Source: LMUY01 sp964247705 (GTDB lineage: Bacteria; Pseudomonadota; Alphaproteobacteria; Acetobacterales; Acetobacteraceae). From it: a stretch of DNA of 64,000 nt. Position numbers and translations under genes: made by a program. The notes beneath the pieces were generated by a model that saw only the letters and a program-made list of their open reading frames with translations, was not told where the DNA came from and did no database searches. Shown here piece after piece: positions 35,710 to 46,707 of this stretch. Each line of letters opens with the position of its first letter. Positions within the stretch are counted from its first letter, which is position 1. The stretch is taken from positions 1-64,000 of the forward strand of contig CAXTVQ010000018.1 of the NCBI GenBank assembly GCA_964247705.1, given 5' to 3'.

Positions 35710-36638
35710 CGGTCCTGGCCCGCGCCGTGCAACTGCTCTCCGTGCTGTTCGGCATCAGCGTGCTCGTGTTCCTGATCTTCTTCGCGACACCCGGCGCCGA
35801 CCCGGCCTCCCGCATCGCCGGCCGCGGCGCCAGCCCGGACACCCTGGCCGACGTGCGCACCGAGTTCGGCCTGGACCGCCCGCTGCCGGTGCAATACGCG
35901 CGCATGATGGGCGGCCTGTTCGTCACGCGGGACCTCACCAGCTACGTCAACCGCGGCCAAGCGGTGGTCCCCGCGGTGCTGGAAGCCGCCCCCGTCACCC
36001 TGCTCCTGGCCGGCGGCGCCGCCGTGCTGTGGCTCGCCGGCGGCCTGGCGATCGCGCTGCTCGCCGTGGCGTTCCGCACCGGCGGCCGGGCGGCGATCGG
36101 CGCCGGGCTGGTGGGGATGTCGGTGCCGGCCTTCTGGCTCGGCGAGGTGGTGAACCTGCTGACGCAGCGCACCTTCCACCACACCTGGCTGCTCGGCTGG
36201 GTGCCGCCGCTCGGCTTAGGGTTGAGCTTCGCCGGCCTGGTGCTGCCGTGGAGCACGCTCGCCCTGCTCTACGCCGGCATCTACGGCCGGGTGCTGCACG
36301 CCGGGCTGGTGGAAGCGCTGCAATCGGACCCGATCCGCACCGCCCGCGCCAAAGGCATCAGCGAGACCGCCGTGCTGCTGCGCCACGCGCTGCGGCTGTC
36401 CGTGGTGCCGCTGATCGCGCTGTTCGGCCTGGATTTCGGCGCCCTGGTCGGCGGCGGCACGGTGCTGACGGAGGTCGTCTTCGGCCTGCACGGCGTCGGC
36501 AAGCTGACCTACGACGCGCTGCAGACGCTGGACCTGCCGATGCTGATGGCGGTGGTGATGTATGGGGCGGTGGCGGTGGTGGTGGTGAATGCGGCGGCGG
36601 ACGGGGTGGTGCGCTGGCTAGACCCACGGCGCGCGTGA
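35706..36638 (+). CDS. ABC transporter permease, DppB type
   Basis: A 310-residue permease, partner of the upstream DppC-type protein. LLSVLFGISVLVFLIFFATPG is the first membrane helix, EFGLDRPLPVQYARMMGGLF the conserved periplasmic part, and DPIRTARAKGISETAVLLRHAL the EAA loop for the ATPase. VVFGLHGVGKLTYDAL closes the domain. No ATPase gene (DppD/DppF type) follows, and the region after the stop holds a decayed gene on the other strand, so the operon may have lost its 3' end. Confidence 0.92.
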   Translation: MTVLARAVQLLSVLFGISVLVFLIFFATPGADPASRIAGRGASPDTLADVRTEFGLDRPLPVQYARMMGGLFVTRDLTSYVNRGQAVVPAVLEAAPVTLLLAGGAAVLWLAGGLAIALLAVAFRTGGRAAIGAGLVGMSVPAFWLGEVVNLLTQRTFHHTWLLGWVPPLGLGLSFAGLVLPWSTLALLYAGIYGRVLHAGLVEALQSDPIRTARAKGISETAVLLRHALRLSVVPLIALFGLDFGALVGGGTVLTEVVFGLHGVGKLTYDALQTLDLPMLMAVVMYGAVAVVVVNAAADGVVRWLDPRRA

Positions 36639-36640
36639 AC

Positions 36641-36927
36641 TCAAAGCCCGAACGCCATCGCGGCGACGGCGTGCCGCATTCCGCGCATGGCACGGTCGAG
36701 GATCGGCCGGTCCGGATTGGCGGCCACCGGCTTGCCGCCATCCTGCGTCGCCTCGAACAGCAAACCGCCCGGATGGCAAGCATGTCAGCCGGCAGCATGT
36801 CCAGGAAGGCGTCTAGGGCGACGTGCAGGAACGGCTGGGCGGTGATCGCCTGCAGCGCCATCGCGGTGGAGCTTTCCCCAACGCTGCCGACGCCGTTCAG
36901 GATGATGACGTGCGGGCGTGGACTCAC
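36641..36927 (-). pseudogene. Chloramphenicol phosphotransferase-like gene, frameshifted and 3'-truncated
   Basis: From GTG 36927 the frame encodes HVIILNGVGSVGESSTAMAL and PFLHVALDAFLDMLPADM, matching the N-terminus of chloramphenicol 3-O-phosphotransferase-like kinases. After about residue 48 the similarity moves to another frame (HPGGLLFEATQDGGKPVAAN, then RPILDRAMRGMRHAVAAMAF) and ends at a TGA at 36641-36643. A one-base loss near 36771-36783 explains this. The P-loop Lys of GVGSVGKSS is Glu here, and the C-terminal half is missing. It begins with a GTGA overlap with the glyoxalase-fold gene, so it was once in that operon. Confidence 0.75.
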
Positions 36928-37295
36928 GTCGCGAGATTGGAGGCGAAGCAGATCAGATTGTCATCGGGATCCGCGACGATCAGGCTGCGCATCGCCCAAG
37001 GCTCGTCACGCGGCGCTTGCCAGATGCGGGCACCTGCCATCTGCAAATCCCGATGCAGGGCGTCGACGTCGGACACCTCGATAAACGCACTGAGCAAAGC
37101 CTCGCCGGCCGTGTGATCGATGACCGGCTTGGCGACATGCCGGATCGCCAGCACGGCCTCGTCACGGGCGATATGAGCGTAGAATGGTATCTCGCCATAG
37201 ACGAAAAGTGGACGGAAGCCGAGCGGGCCCGTGTAATAGGCGAGCGCTGCTGCGAAGTTTTTGACGAAGACGTTCGGGATCGCTTGTTTCAACAT
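36924..37295 (-). CDS. Glyoxalase/bleomycin-resistance/dioxygenase-fold (VOC) protein
   Basis: A 123-residue VOC-superfamily protein from ATG 37295; a GTG five codons earlier is possible. AIPNVFVKNFAAALAYYTGPLGFR is the typical first beta-alpha-beta unit (first part AIPNVFVKNFAAALAYY), and SLIVADPDDNLICF is the closing metal-site strand, with a cysteine where dioxygenases usually have tyrosine or glutamate context. Such single-domain proteins include antibiotic-binding and small-molecule enzymes. Function unknown. Coupled to the decayed phosphotransferase-like gene by overlap. Confidence 0.8.
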   Translation of the reverse strand: MLKQAIPNVFVKNFAAALAYYTGPLGFRPLFVYGEIPFYAHIARDEAVLAIRHVAKPVIDHTAGEALLSAFIEVSDVDALHRDLQMAGARIWQAPRDEPWAMRSLIVADPDDNLICFASNLAT

Positions 37296-37469
37296 GAGCC
37301 CTAGTTCCACGTCGCCGGGCCGCTAACTCGATCGATCGCGTGGCCCCAGGATGGCGCAAAATCCACGGACTGGTGTGACGGCGCTGCGCGACCAGGTATG
37401 GGATAACGTGATACAAGACCACTCACGCAGGCGCAGGAAGATCTCGACCACCAGCTAAGGGTTGAGCAG

Positions 37470-37691
37470 ATGCAAACTAACCTTTCTAAGATGAACGCAG
37501 ACGGTAAATGGGAGACCCGCACGTTCGTCATCCAGGTGGTGGCAGGCTTTGCGGCCACTCTGGGAGCCGGTGCCGCTATCGGCAACTACTTCAGTGAAAA
37601 CGCGTCCCCTGTCCAGGCGCAGCCGCCGCAGGTGATCTACCTGGTCCCAGGCCAGGCGCCGCCCGCCGCGGCATCGCCGCACGCCCCGTAG
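37470..37691 (+). CDS. Small single-pass membrane protein, hypothetical
   Basis: A 73-residue product: a polar N-terminus (MQTNLSKMNADGKWETRTF), one hydrophobic segment at about 20-42 (VIQVVAGFAATLGAGAAIGN) and a Pro/Ala-rich tail. The same frame upstream of the ATG also reads as a coherent amphipathic sequence (LTQAQEDLDHQLRVEQ) back to a TAA, without a start codon, so the true gene could have been longer and lost its start. The tail side would probably be outside the membrane. Not recognised. Confidence 0.45.
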   Translation: MQTNLSKMNADGKWETRTFVIQVVAGFAATLGAGAAIGNYFSENASPVQAQPPQVIYLVPGQAPPAAASPHAP

Positions 37692-37726
37692 CGTTCGGCA
37701 CGCCTGACGAACATGGACGCAAGCGC

Positions 37727-38929
<1,203 letters not shown>

Positions 38930-39013
38930 GGCTGGCCTCCTCCTAAGAACCGCGGCAGTTGACACCGCCCCGCTTTGCCGCACCCTCGCGCCGACCGGGG
39001 GAGACTGCAAGCC

Positions 39014-39411
39014 ATGGCGGGGGACGCCGAGGATGTGGCCGCAACGATGTGGGCGGCCGATGCCGCCAGCCAGGGGCTGGGCATGGTGCTCGAGAAGGCC
39101 GGGGCAGGCCAGGCGCGCATGGCCATGACCGTCGAGCCGCGCATGCTGAACGGCCACGGATCCTGCCACGGCGGCTTCATCTTCGCGCTCGCGGACAGCA
39201 CCTTCGCCTTCGCCTGCAACAGCCGGGGCCAGGTCGCCGTGGCGCAGACCTGCACCATCACCTATCTCCGCCCGGTGCGGTCCGGCGAGCGCCTGGTTGC
39301 CACCGCGCGCGAGGTCGCCATCGCCGGCCGCTCCGGCCTCTACGACGTCCAGGTCGTGGGTGAGGCAGGCGTGGCCGCCGAGTTCCGCGGCCAATCCCGC
39401 GTGGTGGGCAA

Positions 39412-39415
<4 letters not shown>
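39014..39415 (+). CDS. paaI: Hydroxyphenylacetyl-CoA thioesterase PaaI
   Basis: A 133-residue hotdog-fold thioesterase. The motif NGHGSCHGGFIFALADSTFA carries the catalytic region of PaaI (Asp in ALADS), and ACNSRGQVAVAQTC and ITYLRPVRSGERL complete the fold. It clears off-pathway CoA esters in phenylacetate degradation. ATG 39014 is preceded by GGGAGA. The paaK start overlaps its stop by GTGA. Confidence 0.93.
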
Positions 39416-40704
<1,289 letters not shown>

Positions 40705-40728
40705 ACCCGGGTCAAAAGGAGACGCCCC

Positions 40729-41940
40729 ATGAACCTCACCCGCCGCACCCTGATCGCCGCCTCTGCCGCACTGCCTGTCGCCGCCCGGGCCCAAACCCGC
40801 CCGGTCATCAAGATCGGCGTGCTGAATGACATGTCCGGCCCCTACCGGGACGCCACCGGCCAAGGCTCGGTCGTCTGCGCGCAACAGGCCATACGGCAGT
40901 TCAACAGCGCCGGGTTCGACGTGCAGGTGCTGGCCGCCGACCACCAGAACAAGCCCGACGTGGGCGCCGCCGTCGCCCGGCAGTGGTTCGACCGGGACGC
41001 CGTGGACGTGATCCTGGACGTGCCGACCTCCTCCGTCGCACTCGCGGTCAACACCGTCTGCAAGGAGAAGAACAAGCTCTACATCAACACCGGCGCCGGC
41101 ACCGGCGACCTCACGGGCGAGCAGTGCACCGACGTCACCATCCACTGGTCGTACGACACCTACATGCTCAGCAAATCCACCGCGACCCAGGTGACCAAGC
41201 TCGGCGGCGACAAGTGGTTCTTCGTCACCGCCGACTACGTGTTCGGCCAGCAACTCGCCCGGGACGCCATCCGCTTCGCCAAGGAGGGCGGCGGCCAGGT
41301 GCTGGGCGAGCAACGCTACCCGTTCCCCTCCACGACCGACTTCTCCTCCTTCCTGCTCGCGGCGCAATCCTCCGGCGCCAACGTGATCGCCTTCGCCAAC
41401 GCCGGCACCGACACGTCCAACTGCGTGAAGCAGGCCCACGAGTTCGGCCTGATGCAGAGCATGAAGGTTGCGGCCCTGCTGGTGGAGATCACCGACGTCG
41501 AGTCGATCGGCACCGAGGTCGGCGCGGGGCTGTACGTGAGCGGCACATTCTACTGGGACAAGGACGAGGGCACGCGCAACCTGACCAAGGCGGTGCAGGC
41601 CGGCATGCCCGGCGGCGAGCCGCCCAACATGATCCAGGCCGGCTGCTACGCCAGCACGCTGCATTACCTGAAAGCGGTATCGGCCATGGGCGTGGACCAT
41701 GCCCGCGATGGCGCCGCGGTGTGCGCGGCGATGAAGGCGATGCCCACCGAGGACGACGCGTTCGGCAAGAACAGCATCCGCAAGGACGGCCTCTGCCTGT
41801 TGCCCGCCTATTTGTACCAGGTGAAAACCGCCGCCGAGAGCCACGGCCGCTGGGACCTGCAGAAGCTGGTCGCCACGACCCCCGCCGACCAGGCCTGGAA
41901 ACCGCTGGCCGAAGAGGGCTGCCCACTCGCCCCCGCCTGA
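40729..41940 (+). CDS. ABC substrate-binding protein, branched-chain amino acid/urea type (Peripla_BP_6)
   Basis: A 403-residue periplasmic protein with a Tat-like signal (MNLTRRTLIAASAALPVAAR). IKIGVLNDMSGPYRDATGQG is the family's opening strand and ligand loop; the rest follows the two-lobed LivJ-type fold. A strong AGGAG precedes the ATG, 24 bases after paaK. No permease is nearby. Position in the paaI-paaK operon suggests an aromatic-acid ligand such as phenylacetate. It is clearly paralogous to the protein at 47237-48430. Confidence 0.88.
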   Translation: MNLTRRTLIAASAALPVAARAQTRPVIKIGVLNDMSGPYRDATGQGSVVCAQQAIRQFNSAGFDVQVLAADHQNKPDVGAAVARQWFDRDAVDVILDVPTSSVALAVNTVCKEKNKLYINTGAGTGDLTGEQCTDVTIHWSYDTYMLSKSTATQVTKLGGDKWFFVTADYVFGQQLARDAIRFAKEGGGQVLGEQRYPFPSTTDFSSFLLAAQSSGANVIAFANAGTDTSNCVKQAHEFGLMQSMKVAALLVEITDVESIGTEVGAGLYVSGTFYWDKDEGTRNLTKAVQAGMPGGEPPNMIQAGCYASTLHYLKAVSAMGVDHARDGAAVCAAMKAMPTEDDAFGKNSIRKDGLCLLPAYLYQVKTAAESHGRWDLQKLVATTPADQAWKPLAEEGCPLAPA

Positions 41941-41955
41941 CGGAGTTCGCGCCTG

Positions 41956-42411
41956 ATGGCATCCGGTCTGCGATACGGCGTGGAGGTACGCCGGGCGTCG
42001 GCGGCTGATGCGCCCGAGGTCGCACGGTTGCTGGCCCAGTCCGGCCCGCCGGTCACGCCCGCCGAGGCGGCCGACCGGCTGGAGGCGATCCGCGCCCGTG
42101 CCGACGGCGCCGTGCTGGTCGCGGCCGGCTATGGCGGGTTGAGCGGCATCGTGGCCGTGCATTGGGCCCCGGTGCTGCACGCGTCACGACCAGTCGCGAC
42201 ACTGACCACGCTCGTGGTGGATGCGGACGAACGCCGCCGCGGCTTCGGCCGGCTCCTGCTGAAAGCCGCCTCCCAGGCAGCGCGGTCGGCCGGCTGCGAC
42301 ACGCTCGAGATGACGCCTGGGGACGGCGCCGCATTCTGCCGGGCGACGGGCTTCGCGGAGGTCGGGCCGGTGTTCGAACGGTCGCTACGCAAGCGGGGTG
42401 CCGAGCCTTGA
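41956..42411 (+). CDS. GNAT-family N-acetyltransferase
   Basis: A 151-residue GNAT protein. VDADERRRGFGRLLLKAASQ is the acetyl-CoA-binding motif A (Q/RxxGxG/A as RRRGFG), and GDGAAFCRATGFAEVG the C-terminal motif B. Substrate unknown. It begins 15 bases after the binding-protein gene, so it may be the last gene of the paaI-paaK operon. Palindromic repeats follow. Confidence 0.85.
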   Translation: MASGLRYGVEVRRASAADAPEVARLLAQSGPPVTPAEAADRLEAIRARADGAVLVAAGYGGLSGIVAVHWAPVLHASRPVATLTTLVVDADERRRGFGRLLLKAASQAARSAGCDTLEMTPGDGAAFCRATGFAEVGPVFERSLRKRGAEP

Positions 42412-42420
42412 CGCAAGCAT

Positions 42421-42530
42421 CTCCCCCGCCCCTCGTGGGAGGGGGCGCGGGCAGGGCGCCCCACACCCAAGACCTCCGCGCCGCCACCCCTCCCCAAACC
42501 CTCCCACAAGCGGAGGGGAGACGTTTTGGC
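42421..42530. repeat. Cluster of C-rich/G-rich palindromic repeats between genes
   Basis: The 166-base gap contains two imperfect palindromes of the family seen elsewhere: CTCCCCCGCCCCTC with GGGAGGGGGC (about 42421-42446), and ACCCCTCCCC with CGGAGGGGAG (about 42486-42521). No gene is seen here. Confidence 0.6.
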
Positions 42531-42577
42531 GCCAGGGCTGCTACCCTATCCACACCATCCACCCGGAGAGCCCACCC

Positions 42578-43588
42578 ATGGATTACCGCTCCCTCGGCCG
42601 CTCCGGCCTGAAAGTCTCCCCGCTCTGCCTCGGCGCCATGATGTTCGGCGGCGCCACGGACGAACCCACCTCCATCCGCATCATCGACACCGCGCGCGAC
42701 GGCGGGATCAACTTCATCGACACCGCCGACGCCTACACCGAGGGCCGCAGCGAGGAGATCACCGGCCGCGCCATCGCCGCGCACCGCACCTGGTGGGTGC
42801 TGGCCACCAAGCTCGCCAACCCCACCGGGCCCGGCCCCAATGCGCGCGGCCTGTCCCGCCGCCACGTGTTCACCGCGGTCGACGCCAGCCTCAAGCGCCT
42901 GGCCACCGACACGATCGACATCCTCTATCTCCACAAGGAAGACCACGACACCCCGCTCGAGGAGGTCGTGCACGCCATGGCGGACCTGGTGCGCTCCGGC
43001 CGCATCCGCTATTCCGGCGTCTCCAACTTTCGCGCCTGGCGCGTGGCCGAGATGTGCCGCTTGTGCGACCAGGCCGGCATCGACCGCCCCATCGTCAGCC
43101 AGCCGCTCTACAACGCGCTCAACCGCATGGTGGAAGTGGAGCACCTGCCCGCCTGCAAGCATCTCGGCCTGGGCGTGTTCCCCTACAGCCCGCTGGCCCG
43201 CGGCGTGCTGACCGGCAAGTACCGCCCGGACGTGCCGCCGGACCAAGGCACCCGCGCCGGCCGCCAGGACAAGCGCATCCTGGAGACGGAGTGGCGCCCC
43301 GAGAGCCTGCATATCGCGCAAACCCTGGCCGAGCACGCCCGCAGCCGCAGCATCACCCCGGGCCAGTTCGCCTTCGCCTGGGTGCTGAACAACCGCCTGG
43401 TCACCGGCGCGATCGGCGGCCCACGGACCGAAGCGCAATGGGCCGACTACATGGGCGCGCTCGACTACCGGTTCACGCCGGAGGACGAAGCCCTTGTCGA
43501 CCGCCTGGTGACGCCCGGGCATCCATCCTCGCCCGGCTACAACGACCCGGCGTACCCGCTGGAGGGCCGGCTCAGCCGCGCAGGCTGA
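42578..43588 (+). CDS. Aldo/keto reductase
   Basis: A 336-residue NADPH-dependent oxidoreductase with the TIM-barrel AKR layout. From ATG 42578 the catalytic tetrad is Asp48 and Tyr53 in FIDTADAYTEG, Lys78 in LATKLAN, and His in LYLHKEDHD. The N-terminus MDYRSLGRSGLKVSPLCLG is that of the Tas/YajO-like AKRs. The NADPH loop lies near ITPGQFAFAWVLNN. It overlaps the next gene tail-to-tail by 17 bp. Confidence 0.93.
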   Translation: MDYRSLGRSGLKVSPLCLGAMMFGGATDEPTSIRIIDTARDGGINFIDTADAYTEGRSEEITGRAIAAHRTWWVLATKLANPTGPGPNARGLSRRHVFTAVDASLKRLATDTIDILYLHKEDHDTPLEEVVHAMADLVRSGRIRYSGVSNFRAWRVAEMCRLCDQAGIDRPIVSQPLYNALNRMVEVEHLPACKHLGLGVFPYSPLARGVLTGKYRPDVPPDQGTRAGRQDKRILETEWRPESLHIAQTLAEHARSRSITPGQFAFAWVLNNRLVTGAIGGPRTEAQWADYMGALDYRFTPEDEALVDRLVTPGHPSSPGYNDPAYPLEGRLSRAG

Positions 43589-44438
43589 ACACCCGGGTCT
43601 CGCCGAAGCCGAGCGTGGTGAACTCCCCCACCCCGCTCGCGGCGAGACGGCGTTGCGGCTCGTCGACCGGCTCGTCGGTCAACTGGAACGTCCCGAAATG
43701 CATGCCGACGGAGCGGCGCGCGCCCAGGTCGTGATGCGCCTGCACCGCCTCCTCGGGGTTCATGTGCGCGCCCGCCATCAGGAACCGCGGTTCGAACGCG
43801 CCGATCGGTATCAACGCCAGGCCGGGTGCGCCAAGGCGGGCGCGGATGTCGGACCAATGCGAGCCAGCCGCGGAGTCGCCGGCGAACAACACGTGAGCGT
43901 CACCGGCCGCCACGCTGAACCCGGCCCATAAGGATTTGTTGCCGTCCCGCAGTCCGCGACGGCTGAAATGGCGCGCGGGCGTTGCAGTGATGCGCACGGG
44001 GCCCGCCGCCCGGCTCTCCCACCAGTCGATCGCGTTCACCTGTTCGAACCCGGTGCTACGCAGCAGGGGCTCGTTGCCCAGGGTCGTGATCGCCGTTGTT
44101 GTCCCCCGTCCCACGAGCCGCCGCAGCGAGGGCAAGTCCAGGTGGTCGTAGTGGTTATGCGACACCAGCACGAGGTCGATATGCGGCAGTCGCGTCAACG
44201 CCAGGCCGGGTGGGCGGGCCCGGCGCGGTCCGGCCCAGCCGACGGGTGAGCACCGCTCGCTGAAGATCGGATCGGTGAGGACCGTGAAGCCGGGGAACTG
44301 CAGCAGGAAGGTCGAGTGGCCGATGAACGTCAGCGCAACCGTCCCGGGTTCGACCGAACTGGGCGGGGGCGGGTAGGACGGATCCGGCGGCAGCGCCGGC
44401 CACTTGACGTGTTGCCCGCCGAACCGCCAGCGCAGCAC
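43572..44438 (-). CDS. Metallo-beta-lactamase-fold hydrolase (UlaG/NAPE-PLD-like), N-terminus unclear
   Basis: Zn-dependent hydrolase. Metal motifs are SHNHYDHLD, a His in TPARHFSRRG, an Asp in FAGDSAAGSHW and a His in MHFGTF near the C-terminus. The first canonical start is GTG 44438 (288 residues). But the same frame upstream reads INDHFDGERFHNTGAPSS, matching the HFDGxxFxN signature normally near the N-terminus of this family, up to a CTG at 44513. Either CTG starts translation (313 residues) or the original start is lost. Relatives act on N-acylethanolamine phospholipids or on sugars. Confidence 0.85.
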   Translation of the reverse strand: MLRWRFGGQHVKWPALPPDPSYPPPPSSVEPGTVALTFIGHSTFLLQFPGFTVLTDPIFSERCSPVGWAGPRRARPPGLALTRLPHIDLVLVSHNHYDHLDLPSLRRLVGRGTTTAITTLGNEPLLRSTGFEQVNAIDWWESRAAGPVRITATPARHFSRRGLRDGNKSLWAGFSVAAGDAHVLFAGDSAAGSHWSDIRARLGAPGLALIPIGAFEPRFLMAGAHMNPEEAVQAHHDLGARRSVGMHFGTFQLTDEPVDEPQRRLAASGVGEFTTLGFGETRVFSLRG

Positions 44439-44520
44439 CTTGCCTAGCCTCGCCTGAGACGACGGCGCCCCCGTGTTGTGGAAGCGCTCGCCGTCGAAAT
44501 GATCGTTGATCAGGCTGCTG

Positions 44521-45192
44521 CTACTTGAGCGGATCGGCGCGGATCTCGGTGCCCGTCTGGTCCGGCTTGAAGTGCATCGTTATGTCGGCGTGCTTGGCGC
44601 AAGCCTGCAGCGTCCACACCTCGGTCCAGGGCTCCGGCTGGCTGCCAGGCGCCGGGCGGGTGCCGGCTGGCTTGCCGTCCAGCCCGACAAAACGGGTATT
44701 CACCACCGCACCCTGCTCGCAGCCGGCCGGCAGCGCACCCAGTGCCCCCGCGGCATAGGGCACGCTGTCCTGCTGCAGTTGTGGGTCGGTGATCGTGGTG
44801 CCGGGCAGCAGCGGCTGCGTCTCGGACGTGCCGCCGGGTTCGAACATGGTCAGGGCGTTCAGCAGCCGGTCCGTCCCGCACCCGGTCTCGCGCACGCCCT
44901 CCTTGATCATGCCCCCCGTGATCTGCCCCTTGTCGTCCGTCTGCAGCGGCATCAGCACGCCGACCTCGCCCGTCGTCACATAGCTCGCGGTCGGGCAGGG
45001 CGCAGCACCTGGCGGATCGACGGCGTGGGCTGCCCGCTGAAGTGCGGCGATGTGGTCGGGCCGCGTCATCACCGGCCCGAGCGCGGCCGGGAGGCCGGGG
45101 GCCGGCGGATCAGCGGCGAGGACGGGAGCCGGTGCGGCAGCAAGAGGAGCGGCAGCAAGTGCGGCATAGATCAGAACCGTAGCGAACCGCAT
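44521..45192 (-). CDS. Secreted protein of unknown function
   Basis: A 223-residue protein with a signal peptide (about 1-27, ending near VLAADPP). The mature part has SYVTTGEVGVLMPLQTDDKG, four cysteines suggestive of two disulphides, and a C-terminal EVWTLQACAKHADITMHFKP. No family recognised. It lies 14 bases after the S10 peptidase gene on the same strand and just before the metallo-hydrolase, so it could be part of a small secreted-protein operon. Confidence 0.75.
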   Translation of the reverse strand: MRFATVLIYAALAAAPLAAAPAPVLAADPPAPGLPAALGPVMTRPDHIAALQRAAHAVDPPGAAPCPTASYVTTGEVGVLMPLQTDDKGQITGGMIKEGVRETGCGTDRLLNALTMFEPGGTSETQPLLPGTTITDPQLQQDSVPYAAGALGALPAGCEQGAVVNTRFVGLDGKPAGTRPAPGSQPEPWTEVWTLQACAKHADITMHFKPDQTGTEIRADPLK

Positions 45193-45206
45193 CGTGCCCG
45201 TCTCCC

Positions 45207-46667
45207 TCAGTGTCCGGTGACCAGCGACCGCGCCTCGTCATGCAGCGCCGCGCGCGACGCATCGCGCGTGTAGAACATGTGGCCACCCTCGTGCAGGACC
45301 AGATGCACCCGGCTCGCGAAATCTGCATTCGGCAGTTGCGACAGTAACAGCTTCGTTCCGAAGTAAGGCAGGATCAGGTCGTCCACACCGTGCCCGATCA
45401 GCACACGAAAGTTCGGGTCCGCTGCGAGCGACGTGCGGATCGCGCTCATCGCCTCGGGCTTGCTCGCGCCCATGCCCCAATTCCACTGCCGGTTGGCGCG
45501 GCCGTCGCTCAGCGCGTAGACGCCGTCCGGATGCCAGTTCAGCTTGGTCGTCACCAGGTCGGTGACCGCACTGGCCACCACCGGGCCAAACTGCGCGAAC
45601 ACCGGGTCCGGCACGTTGGGCGACACATACTCCGGGAACGGGTTCGGGATGGTCAGCGTGCCGTCGTAGATGCTCCCCACCGCACCCGGCGAGTGCTCGC
45701 GCAGGAACTCGAACGTGCTGACCCGGCCGTTATGCCGCCGCACCACCGCCGGGTCGATGCCGGTGAGGTCGGACACATGCGTGCTCAGCCGCTCGACTGC
45801 GGCCGTGTCGGTCGGCCCGCGGAGCAGGTCGGCCAGGAACTCGCCTTCCGCGTAGGCCTCGACCGGGCCCAAGCCCTCCGGCGGCAGATGATGGTCGATC
45901 GCAGCCATCGAGGGCAGGTGAGCCACGTAGCTCACCGGATCGAACGCCCCCTGCCACAGCCCCGTGTCCAGCAACGGCGACACCAGGATCAGACCTGAGA
46001 GCGCCACACCCTGCTGGTCCGCCAGCGCCCGCGCCAGCCGCGGCCCGCGCAACCCGGCGTAGCTCTCGCCGGCGAAGAACTTGGGGGACGTCATGCGCGC
46101 ATTGGCCTGCAGCCAGCGCCGCACCGTATCGGCCAGCACCTGCACGTCCCCGTCCACGGACCAGACATGCCGGCGGATGGCTTCGGAATCGTCGGCCAGG
46201 CGGCTCCAGCCGGTGCCGGCCGGGTCGATGAAGACCAGGTCGGTGAAGTCGAGCCAGGTGTCCGGATTGTCCACCGCGACCGGCGGCAGGGAGGGGGTGC
46301 GGGCGGCCCCATCCATCGGGATGTGCCAAGGCCCGGCCGCGCCCAGTTGCAGCCAGGCGGAGGCGGAACCCGGGCCGCCATTCGTCAGGAACGTCACCGG
46401 ACGCGCGTGCGGGTCGGCGCCGTCCAGCGTGTAGGCGATATACTCGATCTGCGCCTGCTCTTTGCCCTCGTCATCGGTCGGCCGGATCGTGCCGACGGTG
46501 GCCGTGAAATGCAGGCTGCCACCCGGCAGGTCCAGCGTATGGTGGGTGAGAGCATCGGCCGGCAACCGGGCTGCGGAGGCAGGTGCAGCCCGGTCGGGGC
46601 GCTGGGCGTAGGCGGGCGTGGCAAGCAAGGCCAGTGCCGCGACAACGAGCACGCAACGGCGGTTCAC
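45207..46667 (-). CDS. Serine carboxypeptidase-like peptidase (S10)
   Basis: A 486-residue exported peptidase. Signal peptide residues 1-21. The family features are LTNGGPGSASAWLQLG (oxyanion region), the nucleophile Ser202 in FFAGESYAGLRG, the Asp in IGHGVDDLILPY and the His in HEGGHMFYTR near the C-terminus. Bacterial S10 proteins act in the periplasm or outside on peptide C-termini. Normal length for the family. Followed closely by the secreted unknown. Confidence 0.92.
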   Translation of the reverse strand: MNRRCVLVVAALALLATPAYAQRPDRAAPASAARLPADALTHHTLDLPGGSLHFTATVGTIRPTDDEGKEQAQIEYIAYTLDGADPHARPVTFLTNGGPGSASAWLQLGAAGPWHIPMDGAARTPSLPPVAVDNPDTWLDFTDLVFIDPAGTGWSRLADDSEAIRRHVWSVDGDVQVLADTVRRWLQANARMTSPKFFAGESYAGLRGPRLARALADQQGVALSGLILVSPLLDTGLWQGAFDPVSYVAHLPSMAAIDHHLPPEGLGPVEAYAEGEFLADLLRGPTDTAAVERLSTHVSDLTGIDPAVVRRHNGRVSTFEFLREHSPGAVGSIYDGTLTIPNPFPEYVSPNVPDPVFAQFGPVVASAVTDLVTTKLNWHPDGVYALSDGRANRQWNWGMGASKPEAMSAIRTSLAADPNFRVLIGHGVDDLILPYFGTKLLLSQLPNADFASRVHLVLHEGGHMFYTRDASRAALHDEARSLVTGH

Positions 46668-46707
46668 GATCTCTCCACCGTGGTGGGCACGGCCGCGTCC
46701 GGTCGGG

